From positions 76,001 to 140,000 of the forward strand of contig JAODUO010000976.1 of assembly GCA_025642075.2 (NCBI GenBank): a stretch of DNA of 64,000 nucleotides. The letters are read 5' to 3'. A program made the translations under genes and the position numbers. This DNA is from Ridgeia piscesae (Eukaryota > Annelida > Polychaeta > Sabellida > Siboglinidae). Below the pieces are notes generated by a model. The model ran no database searches, was not told the DNA's origin, and was given only the letters and a program-made list of their open reading frames with translations. This document shows, in pieces, positions 1 to 12,500 of the stretch. Each line of letters starts with the position of its first letter. Position 1 is the stretch's first letter.

Positions 1-21
1 TTTGACAGCTCTGACGCCACG

Positions 22-180
22 CTGCACAAAAACATCATTTCTGCTCACTCCACACTACATATGTGCTCACAGAAATTCAGACAACCTGCATAATGCTTAT
101 TTTATAGGGTACTCTTTGGTTGCACTGGGAATGGCGGATGAGCACCTTATTGTAGTCTTACGTCATATCAAACTGAATTT
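22..180 (+). repeat. Interspersed repeat shared with 53515-53640
   Basis: The segment reading AAAACATCATTTCTGCTCAC, then AGACAACCTGCATAATGC and ACACCTTATTGT-like sequence, recurs with about 85-90% identity in a PHM intron at 53515-53640. The shared block continues through GGATGAGCACCTTATTGTAGTC. Its class is not recognised, and the open frame across 2-238 is a by-product. Confidence 0.6.
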
Positions 181-329
181 AGATAGATCTTGCCTAATGA
201 TGAGCTGTGAGGAAATGTCCATGAAATCAGATCACTGATGTGTCATTCATTCTGTAGAGTTGTGTCCTGTCTGGTGTTGAGGTTTCATAGGTTTTCTCAT
301 AGTGTAATATGTTGTATTTTGTTTTCCAG

Positions 330-477
330 GCTAGTAAGTATCGTGTCACTGGACGGCATGTAGAGTTTCAGCTGCCAAAGATTGGGGTTGGTGAATGCTG
401 GCCACGACTAACATGCAGGTAGGAACTCACCTGTGATACACAGCAACATGTGTGGGAGTTTTTGATCAGTAATTTAA

Positions 478-534
<57 letters not shown>

Positions 535-3500
535 GTGTGTGTATCTATGTATAATATAATTATTTAGTATAATAAATACTTGCATTGCATAATATATGAC
601 AGAAACAATATCTGTGCCATATTTTGCGCACAGTGACAATTAGTGCTGCATCACTACTTACATGTAATGTTGTTGATGATTGATTAATTCATGCTTCCAT
701 TTTTATGACAATATGTGTGACTGTCTTAAAATACGTTGGTAATATGCTTTGATTTAAATTCATACCAGCTTTGGCAAAGTTTTATAATGTTTCTGACTAC
801 ATTTTGCATGTGCATGGTGGGGGGCAGAGAGATGTGTGTAAACACTCAGAATCTGAGTTAGCCAATTAATTAATTATTGTGTGATTGGTGGTCATTTCAG
901 TGAGCTGTTTGCATAGAATTTTATAAATTCTCTAAATTTTTTCCAGTTATTTTGTTTCTGGTTCCAATTTCCAAATGGTTTTTCGTTTAGGTTCCAAATG
1001 TCATGCACATTCTTTTCTAGGATAACATTAAGGATAAGTTTGTTCATCCTAACAGCAAAATACAAAATGCATAATAATACATAAAATTTATACATGATAA
1101 ACACAAATATTTTTTATTACTTTTGTCACTTCCAGGTCCCAGAAGCTCGCCTGGCTTAAAGTTGACTTCGACCACTTCTTCATGGACGATGACAATGACA
1201 GCAGTGGCAGTGAGGTAACGTTCAGTCAGCATTAGAATACCTTCATCACCCAGAATTTTTCACAAATGTCACATTCACAGAGAAGACAGGCAGTGTTGAA
1301 GTGATCAGGTCTTACCAGGGGTGACGTACGTTGAGCTGTCATAAGGCCACGATAAGAACTTTATTTACCATTTAATGTATGTTATGCGATACCAATTTCG
1401 TTTTTACTATGGATCTGTTAACATAATTTTCAGCTACAGTTATGCCTCTTCATGACGCGACTCGCTATAACGGGAATTGGAAATTGTTTGAAACATGGCC
1501 AATTCCTTTGATTGTGCTTAGCTTTAGGCACAGTAAATTTGGTGCAAAGCATCGTGTTTGTCACTTGCCAGTTCGCTGTGGCTTCCGCGAACGGGTGCCT
1601 TTGCTGACTTGTAAATTGCAATTAAATTGCTTACGAATCGGAGGATGTCAAACAATATGCAACTAGACTGAAATGGCAGGCTAACAGTGCATAACAAAAG
1701 TTACGTTTTTACTACATCAATGAAAAAAAACTACCAACGGTCATTAAAACTTCTGACAATCTCACCAGCTTCAAACGTCTACTGAAGACACATTTTTTTC
1801 GTATTGCATATTAGTGTAATTCGACATGAACATTATTATTTTTTTACTAGATTATTTGGTAATATTATCAATACATAATTATTCACTTATTTATTGGCAT
1901 TATTGTTATGTAATTTTTTACTAATAATAATTATACCTATACCATCAGTTATCAGTATAATTGCAATGTAATTATACACTAGACTGGTTATTATGTGTTT
2001 TTATGACTAATACGTAATTTATTTAAAAGTGCTACGCTATTTAATACCATACTAATTTTATTTATATACCTATACATATATATTTTTACATTTATTTTAA
2101 AACACTAGTATTTGTCTTATTATATACATATATCTTTTTATGTCTTTTAAATTGTAATATGTTATGCAGATCCACAAACGATTATGGATGTGGCGCTATA
2201 CCAAATAAATATATTATTATTATTTACTTACGAATTTAAATACGAATTTGTCAACTGCATATGAACCGCGGTGAATTGAATTATATTTCTGCATAGTAAA
2301 TGTGCAATCTAAATTTGTATTTTTGAATTGATTGAAAGATGAAATCAAGCCAGTAGTGAGCGTAATTAGTATAGGTATTAATATTTGGCCGACTTCAGAA
2401 ACGTGTCATTTCCTTTGTGTGTTGTATTATCGCTAAGTTCGCATCGTCAGACGAGGCGTGTTGGATTTTAGTATTAAAAAATTTAAACTACACCATTCAT
2501 GAGTTTTACTCAGTTCAGCATTTCACAGTGTGTAATATTTTAACATACATGTAATACAAATTGATGTTGGTTGTCAATGTCAATTAGTTTCAAAAATCAT
2601 GCATAGACCACACAACCTGCACGTTGGCTTCGGTTGCTTTTGTGGCATTTTGGGGGGTGGCTGGTGCCCCTGGCAGAATATAATGTATAATGTGCCTCAT
2701 TTATAACGTGGTTCCATTTCATGGCGTGACTGTAAATGAAAAATAAAAAAATAAACCATGAATTTTTTTTTAACTTTTATATCTGACTGAATTGCTGAAC
2801 CAGAGATTTTTATCAATTCATCAAGCATACTATAAGATTCATGTTGAACATTGTTCAAATTTGCCAATTTTTGTATGCTAGAATTGTCCAACTAGGGGGT
2901 AGTTGGCTTGGCCCTTGAGCAGTAAGGTTTCAGGGATTAATCTGTGACCCACAGATACAAAGTAAGACATCCATCTTTTCAGAATACATATGTCAAGATT
3001 CTCATGTTATATGGAGTAAATCATGTGTTCAGTATGTGAACTACAATGAGTGTAAAACATAAGTATTACTGGGGAAAAGCCGGCACTTATGACATGAATT
3101 AGGTTGCTTGAAATATGAGATAGATCCTGACACAGTAGACTTATATAAATATGTCTATCTTCATGCTAATAACAAACAATACAAATATTTGCATGAATGT
3201 TGGTGCCGGATGTAAATAAAGTTCAAGACACCTTTCCGAGTCTACTGTGTTCTCCTGTGGAGCTTTTCAGTGTTTGTAACGAGTCGTAATTCGGATTTTC
3301 GCAATTTTGTCGGAAAAAGTAGGATTTCTAGGCATTTTGTACTAATCCGTCGGATTTTGAAGAAGAAAGTGGACTTCAGAAAAAACGCCCGTTTAAAAAT
3401 CGGTATGTCAACATTGGCAGCGAGTCTTGCTTGTTCCAGACACGCGGAAGTAAAAATCTAGGTCAGAACGAAGTACTTTTAATGAGCCTACTCCCTCCGG

Positions 3501-6500
3501 TAGCGCATAGCGGCTATGTACTAGCGGAGGGTAGCATGATTCTAACTAGAACAGCGCATTCTCGACCTTTCGCGTTGTTTCTCGCCTAACGAGAAGCTTA
3601 CTGCCGCCATTTTTCGAAGCGCATGTTGGCCAGCGAAAATGGTCTTGCATTATTCCGATGATCTTTTGAAGATCCCAGATCCCAATGGGGGGAAATTTGG
3701 AGATTGGATTGTCAAGAAAGACACTTTTAATGTCACATGCCGTCTGTGCAAATCCAACGTCTGCATCAAGGAAGGGGAGAAGGCTCTTGCCAAGCACAGT
3801 TCGTCGGCAAAGCATCACAAGGCAAAGGGTGCCCAAGCTGGAACCGGGAATATTTTTCAAGCCTTTGCACAGCAAGATGCTAAACAGCGGGAGCAGAAAA
3901 GCTGTGAGGAGAAGGCGAGGGACGCTGAATTAATATATTTACACCACATAGAAGCCCACGGAATTCCGCCACACGTGGCAAGTTGTACGACCCTCTTATT
4001 CAAACAAATGTTTCCGGACTCAAAAATTGCAGAGAAGTTTACATTTTCGGACTCGAAACAAGGCTATGAAATTACCCACGGACTAGGCCAACATTACAAC
4101 ACCCGGTTAGTCAACAGGTTGCAGCAGGAGTACTTCAGTATAAATATTGACGAATCCACCGTGCTGAAAACAAACCAGCTGGCGATTACTGTGCGCTACT
4201 TTCACAGGGGAGTGAAACGTGTGGTGACAGAACATTATAAAACTGTAGAGATCAATGTGATACAATTTGACTCTGGTACTGAGTTATTGAAATACAATAT
4301 CTATATGTATATATACCTCCCATGTAGTTTGCACTAGTGCTGGTATAAATGATATCAGAATTACTATTGTTTGTATTTGTTTTAACTTGGTATTATATGC
4401 TGTGACAGGGGCTTACTTTTATATTAGCTTATTGAGTTCAGGTGGGTGTTTTGGTGCTTGGATAGACCATTTGGACTCCTTCAAAAATCCAAACCCCCGG
4501 CATTCAAAAGTAGGATTTTTGAAAGTCGTCTGTTACAAACACTGCTTTTGCTGTCTTCTCAACAAATTTGTCAGCGTTGGACTGCTGGTTACTTGATCAT
4601 CTCTCAGAGAGAGGTGGCCAGTGATCAATCAAGATTCCATTTACAACCTTTTCGCGATTTTCATGGAATTGCTGTCATGTGACGATCAGCAAGAGAGTCA
4701 CATGATGACCGAATAACCAGCAATCCAACGCTGATGAAGGTGACGAGAATACACTGAACAAGGTGGACTCGGAGATGTACCTTGAACTGTTTTTACAACA
4801 TAATAAAGATATTGATAATTCTATTGACAATTCTATGCTACTACCATAACTAGAACCAGTTGGTAGACATGAACATCACTTTCTGTCCGACATCATTGTA
4901 TTGTCATTGTGAACATGCAACAAGTACTGCCGCTTTGTTGCATGTGCATGAGGCAGTTATTGCTTTTTTATAGTTTTCATTTTTCATATCAAAATTGAGA
5001 TGTTTCTTCCACCCGTAGAGACTTTTGTTGAACGTTACCCGTACAAATGACGTCATCGTGCACGTGGGATAGCTTGTAATTCTCCTTGTCTCTGTTATTT
5101 GATATTTGTGTCTTCCTAATCCAGATGGCTTCCTCTAACTGCCGGGTTCTTCTGTTTGGTTGTTTATCAATGATTTGCACTTCCTCCAAGTCTGTGATAT
5201 GGTTTCCAGTGGTCTATTAAAGGGAATTTCTTGGAAGTCTACAGATAAATGAAACGGCTTGATTTAGATATAAAAATTGAAACTTTTGATCTGAAAAAGA
5301 AGTATCCTGAGAAATGTTCAGTAATGCTACATGTTTTCTAACATTTGTTAAATATTACTGTCACGATTATCGTGTATCAACAACCAGACTACATCATAAC
5401 ATAAAGGGAGGGGCACTTTGCAAGCTGATGTGTTATTCATCTGTGCCTCTTTCTAGCCGATGAAGGAACAGATTCTGCGGAGGACAACTGAGTCCAGGCT
5501 GAAGCCTTCGGGTGAAGAAGGTGCGTGAACTGAGCCAGGTCCTTATCCAGAAATATCTTTCGACTATCATGAATTAATGAAATGTATCTTTTAGCATGTG
5601 AACTGCTTGCATGGGGGCCAGTCACATCAATCACAGTTGTTATTGCCCAGTTCAGCCATTTTAGAGCGAGGGGGCAAGTCCCAAGGTTTAATTTTGTTTA
5701 TTTAATATTATATTCCTATGACTTACTTACATTCTTATGGTTTACTGCCCCCCAATTTGTGTTTAGTTACTTTATTAAGTTTGGAACAGTGTTTGCAATT
5801 TGAAAGATTCCGCCTGCAACACATTCAAGTGGTAAACAAAACATCCAGTTTCAAAACAAAATTGATTGGCAATAATGCAGAGGCGAGCAGAGTTGACTGC
5901 AATATCCTTTGATGTTTTTCTTTCTCAGGTTCTGAACAGCAGAATTCCCATTAACAATATATTACAGCTCGGTCAAGTGTGGACAGAGGAGCTGGCACCC
6001 TCCCTCTCGGGACAAACCAGTGTCATTTAAGCTATTTATTTAATTAATATTATACTGATCCATTTCATTTGTGTCACTACCAGTTGTGACACTGATAATT
6101 TAATCTCTTGACCAAGTCAAGAGATACAGAAGCTAGACAACATCGACATAATGAACGAAAGCATTTCAGATGTGATTCAATAAAGTGCGACAATTTACAT
6201 TTTAAAACTAGAACTCTTGTAAAATCTGAATGACCTGGTTTTTGTGAAATGTCAATTTGTGTTTCTTTTAATCCCTAAAACCGTCTGACAACTATCCCTG
6301 GTGTATAGCAAGTGAACTAGTGAAAAATTTAATTCAGTTCAGAGTAATCTAAAAGATGATGCCACATCAGTTACAGTGTAATTGGTCAGATGACAGCACC
6401 AGGCAGAAGGGCTAGACTGGGTGTCATGGATTAAAATACAATATGGCACAACATTTTGAAGTATCTTACTGGACATCATAGACCTGATGCAGCTGTGTGT

Positions 6501-9500
6501 TTCCCTTTCAGTTCCAGTTACATTCAAGCTTGTCTACATGGTTCTCTTCAACTTGTTCCAAACTGTTGGCTTCATGTACATCCTCATTGTTCTGTTCTTC
6601 AAGCTTATGCAAAACGGTGAAGGTTAGTGACATGGTCTTACTCTAATAGGACAAGCACTTGAACAATTATACTTTCACCTGAAAGCTATGAAGTTCTTGC
6701 CCTGTTTTGCCGATAAATAACATGTTCAAATTATCTCCTAGGTTAACAGCAGTTAGATGGTAAGACAAACTGATTGGTTTTCTGCTAAATGGTGATCTGA
6801 TTAGAATTCTTTTAAAGCATCACGACTGGAAGGATGTTGATATATTACATGATGTTGATATATCTGGTATGGTGAATGGCACGGACTGGCTTGGCAGATC
6901 GCTGAAATGGCATAAATGAGTCATCCTACAACCCTGATAGTTTGAAAAGTATGTGTTATTGTTGGGTTGTCAGCTCTGTCGTATTGCAGTTGTTACACAT
7001 TGCCGCAGCTGTAGCTAGCGTATTGCAGCAGTTGTTACACATTGCAGCAGCTGTAGGCTGTCATACTGTAGCAGTTAGTACACATTGTAGCAACTGTAGC
7101 TATCATTTTGCAGCAGTTGTTACACATTGCAGCAGCTATAGCTATCATATTGCAGCAGTCGTTACACATTGCAGCAGGTGTTGCATTGCAGCGATTGTTC
7201 TGCGTTGCAGCTTCGAAGAAAGAAGCGTTTGCGTCTGTTGGACCACAGATGGCTTGTGTTCTCTCCATGGCCGTCATGGAGGTCATACACCCTCTGTTTG
7301 GCTGGGTCAAGTCTTATGTGCCCACTACAGCCATGCAGGTGAGCTGAATATGGCTGTCTTCTTTTAGGTGTTATTGTGTGTGCAAGAATTAAGTGTAATT
7401 ATGACTTTCACAAATTTAGTATTGTATTATTAATGAGTCTGAAAGTGGAAACAAATTCAGTAGTGGAGCATTCTCGGACGTTCTGCTCCACATTCTCAGA
7501 AGCTCTGCTCCACATTCCACATGGAATGACATTTGAGAATCAGATTAATTTGACTATTGTGGTTGTATCGCAGTCATTTTAATACTGTGGTGTAAATTAT
7601 AATTAAAGTAACTAAAAATAAGGCATACGATTAAATCCACTTTATGCATTAACGTAAAGTGTAACATTGTACTTATCGTTTAGCAACAAAAAAATACAGA
7701 AACATACGTTACAGTATAAATTGTTTTTTAATGAAAGTTTATATTTAATGTCATCAGCTATTTTAATGTCACTTTTGTCCAACAATTCTTTTTAGATGCA
7801 CTTGAGGGGTTTCTGGGATGTAGGCCCTGAAGACGGTTATTAATACTTTTATGTGTGTCAATATGTTGATTTTTCTCTTCTAGATGGTTTAAATCTTGGC
7901 CTCAAAACATTCAGCGATTAGTCTACCACATCTTGGCAGAAAAATAACATTTTGTTAAAGGTCTCAGCGTGCATGCTGGTGCAGTGGTGTTTGAGTTGAA
8001 TCAGTTAGGCCATTCATTCAGACACATGCAAACTGAAAGGCCAGAGTCAGCACTTCTTATACTGCGTGCTGCTGCTTGCATATCCATGTCAATACTACGA
8101 CCGGAACTTCAAGACATGAATTGGCTTGACCAGCCATTTCCAAGACAGAATTTCAAGACATTATGGTCATCATCAGGCACGATGGATGAACATTATTATT
8201 ACGATTCAAAATAGACATTAATTGTGTATTGATTGTTTGTTGCACTGCACAAGTTCTGTGTGATAGTTCCAAGATCTACCAATCAGTTGGGGCCGGTTGA
8301 CCTTACTCTCATCATGAAAAACGTATCAAGTTTGCTTCAAAACTAACATCCTTATGAACTTTGGGAAAGCAACGTCTTTATATGTATGTTGAGTAATCTG
8401 GCTTTTGTTTTAGGTCTTTGGCCGGGGTGTCATCTTCTTTGGGCTGATCTTGCAAGAGCCACGACTGCAGCACCATGAGGCTGTCTGGTGGCTGTTTGTA
8501 GTGTGGAGTCTCGTTGAAGTTGTCAGGTTTGTGTCACTGCGTCACTGTGTCACAATGTCACTCACAGTTTTTATCCTATTACTAACAATTCGTAGACATG
8601 TGATATAGATCAAAAGTTTTAATTTCTCATATCCAAATTGAAATGTTTCTTTTACCCGTAGAGACTTGTGTTGAATGTTACACGTCGACTTCCAAAGTAC
8701 TAATGACAAATGACGTCATTTTACACTTGTGGTTCATAATTACCGTCGTTTCTGTTAATTGGTGTTTTTGTCACCCTAATCCAGTGCTGAGGAAGTCGTC
8801 ACATAATGTCCAAAGAAAGAAAACATCTTGATTTGGATATGAGAAATGAAAACTTTTGATCTGAAAAACAACCATCGTGAGAAATGTTCAGTAATCTCAT
8901 ACAGTGTCTGGACATTTGTAATCTAAAGTCTTATTACATTACACATTGTAAGGGGCAGTTAGCATGAGAAATTAGGCCAAACTGTCAGTTAGTGATTACC
9001 ATCCTTGACTACCGTAAATCCTGTATTACTAGCCGCACCCCTAATTAAAGCCGCACCCCGACTTTTGACCTAAATCCTGAATTTCCTCCGCGCTGTTTGA
9101 TATTGGCAAAACCCTTATTTAAAGCCGCACCCCGACTTTGGGCCAAGGCCATTAACTGTATGATGTCCTCAACCTAGCCCCTAATGAGTGTTACGCAATA
9201 TTCCACTCTAGAGGTATCGGTTGCGGCCTGGGTTACACTACTCGCATGTCAGGTAGTTACATCTAGCGACCTACTACAGGATCGGCCACCATTGCAACTC
9301 ACCACAACACACAAGCAGTGTAGTGTCTCTTCAAGATTCAATAACTGCAGAAGTCCAAGTTCGGCTTGGTAGCAAACACGTTTTTATTCCTCCAAACACA
9401 CAGTACAAACATCTTCCATCTCTTCTCTTCTCCTCTCTCGTCCTTTCCTTGCCTAGGCTTATATCCTATCTGCCAAGAGGCAGTCACCAACTAGACATGC

Positions 9501-12500
9501 ATTTCCTTATTTAGTTAGGCTATCTGCGCAACTCTCTGGCTAAGCTTCGGACAAGGCTCGGACTCCCCTCTCGGTAGGTCCGAGAGATAATAATAGTCTG
9601 GCTGTGCTTCTTCGTATAGTCCGGCTAAGGCCAGCTAGAATAGCACTACTGACCCTCGCAGCGATGCCGTGCCGCCTACGGCCAACAAGAATAGCAACCC
9701 ATTAGCGTCACTAATAACCTGCAGCCACTAGTCCAACTATCTACGACTTATTGTGTCCTGCTTCCTATAGTGCTTTCATATCTCTGCTTCAAATATATAT
9801 CCTTGCGATTCTTACATCTCCCCCCCTAACAAAAGTGAATCCTCTGGATTCACGTCAGGAGAAGAAACCAAGAAGCGGAAGGAATAGAATATAGAGAAGC
9901 GACTACCTGCACATAGGAATGGCCAAGCACAAAAAGACTAATAATACACAAGCCATACAACACAAACTAATATATGTAAGCATGCCAACCAACATTGAGA
10001 GTATATAATGATATTAATTTAACCGGCCGGTTTAAATTAAATATCGAGAACACCAAATAAACTGTAAGCAAAAGACATACTCTCAATATACATGCAAGTA
10101 AAACCGACAATCCAAATGATAATCATGAAAATCGTAATCAAGCGTAACCAATTACTTATACAAACACCACACATAATATAGCAAGAGCGTAGGGACCCGA
10201 TCAGCACAGCCTAGCAGAGAGACTGTGACAGTCAAGACAATCGGCGTCCTACAACAATAATACTAAGTAGTAAAACAAAACATCGATATACACAGCAATT
10301 AACACACAAACTACAAACAATCGATGTAATAACCAAGTATGCGCAAAGGGCCCTTAGACTATTGAATTAGCCAGGCCTGGCGTTCTAATGGACATGGCGT
10401 CCGTTAGATTGAGTAGCCGCGCTACCCAGAGCGAAAAAACTAGAGGAAGGTTCCCCTGGCAAAAGAACAGTATCCCCCGCTCGGAGCGTCTGTGGAGCGG
10501 AGCCGACAGGAAGAGTGTGATCGGTGGCAGGCGTGGTATCTGCAGACAAGGGCGTGTCCTGAGGAGTCGGACTAATACCGGTTAGACAAAATTTTGGACG
10601 TCCTAGATAGAAATAGACGCCGACACCCGCAACGGTAAACAACATGAGTAACAAGGCAAAATTCAGAAAAGGTAAGTTGTCGACATAACCATCCCAATTT
10701 ATATCCGAAAAGTTGTCGTCGTCCTGCATTTCGAAAAAGGTGTGTAATTTAACATCTGGCAGGACAGGCAACGATTTCCACGCTGCAGCAGGAAAAAGCT
10801 TGGTAATGGCTGTGTGACTAACTGTTGTAGACAAATTAAAAGGATGAACAGTGATAATTGGCAACTTCCAGGCCAAAGTGGAAGTCGCCTTGTACAAACG
10901 TTGCAATGTCCAAGACTGTCCGCTAATGCGACACCTTGGCTTAACAGTTAACACGGATAAACCCGGCTGCAGAATACCTGTAATACTCGCCTGCCCCGCA
11001 CAGTAACATTTAAATGGTTCACCCGGAGAGAGAATAGCAAATGTACCTTCCTGTAATTCCTGTATATCGTGACTTGGCGTCGCATTACCCCTAACTGTAA
11101 CGAAACATTGTTTGCGATGAGAGTCATCATTAGTTAGAACACCCCTAGGACAACGTAGTCCATTGTTGTTATATATGGGGCCCGACATACAGATAGCGGG
11201 GTCGCGTCCAACACAGTTCCTAGGGAGAAACATACTACCTACACGTGTATTATATGCCACGGTAGGGGGCAATCTTAATTGCATCGTAAACTCTGCGTGA
11301 TGCATAACAGGCCATGTCCAAAAATAATACCTTAAATATTCGACATTATCGGTTAAAGGTAAGTTTGCTGTAAACACTAGACTCGCATGGTCTTTCCACA
11401 TTGGTGTAATTATGACATGTTCATAAAACCATTCTAAATGTGGGCTTGAAAATCCCAATGAATTACCTTCGCGTACAATCTTTGCTAATTCTGCCGGCGC
11501 TAAAATCACTTCCGTTAAACGTCCTGATTCTAAGGAGTCCCGCTGTTGGTCATAAGTGGCCATTTGTCGAAGCCATCTATTATGCAAACTGATCAGTCCA
11601 CTTATAGCGTCATCAATGTTCAGACAAGCGGTGAGAACATTCAGTCGACGATCAAAGTCGCGACCAAACGCAGTCATCCAAGTCATGACGTGATGTTCTA
11701 ATTTAGAAACGTATTGTTCTAATTCCCGAATATGTTGACGGTTCACACGAGTGATGGTATACGTATGATTAACGAGTGTGATCAGATGATTCATGTCGTG
11801 CACTACATGTAATTCATCATGACGCACCCGCTCGATCCAACGGCGAACTTCAGCGACTTGACGTTCCGTGGCAACTCCAAAGATTTTACTGAGAATGTCA
11901 CCTCCCAGATCAAACAACGCACGTTTGTCGCGTAACGACGCGTCCCATCGAGCCGAGGATGTAAACGTAGCTGTGAGGTCCGTAAGGCGTTGAGCCCACG
12001 ATGAACGAGACGCATTCGTTGCCCGGTGGACAGCCACCAGCTGGTCAATCACAGTTTGAATTCGTGTGACAGCCGACACCCAATTAAAATTGAATGTTGG
12101 AGACTCAAGAGTGATATAAACACTCCAAGAAGCTGCTTGTCGCTGTATAGCCGTACCACCAGTAACCAGTACTCCATCGGGAATATGTCGTGGCGTATTA
12201 AAAGACACACACGGTGCCAGTAACACACCAATCATTAACGCGTAAAGTGCGAAACGAAAGCCACAAGATCGCATCTTGCTCGTTTCTGGACTGACAGTGA
12301 CGGTGGCGTGAGACGTCGTTTACGTAACACCCGGAGGCCTGAAGAGGATTGTTCACAAGGATCGATCATCCACTGGTCGCGTGCTCTACGCAACACTATC
12401 GGTGGAACCGAATCGTCCTGAGTTGAACTGGTGCTCGGCGGCGCAGCGACTGCTGTATGTGGGTCAAGCGTCGCTGGCCTATTAGTGGCCGGCGAAATGT

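Noticed and set aside
6942..7367. 141-aa plus ORF rich in CSxYSYHIAAV-type repeats
   Set aside because: Produced by the 42-bp array in the wrong frame for the HACD3 exon; the real exon is 7211-7338.
9184..9372. 62-aa ORF duplicated at 17187-17375
   Set aside because: It lies inside both LTRs on the strand opposite to the element's genes; the identity only reflects LTR identity.
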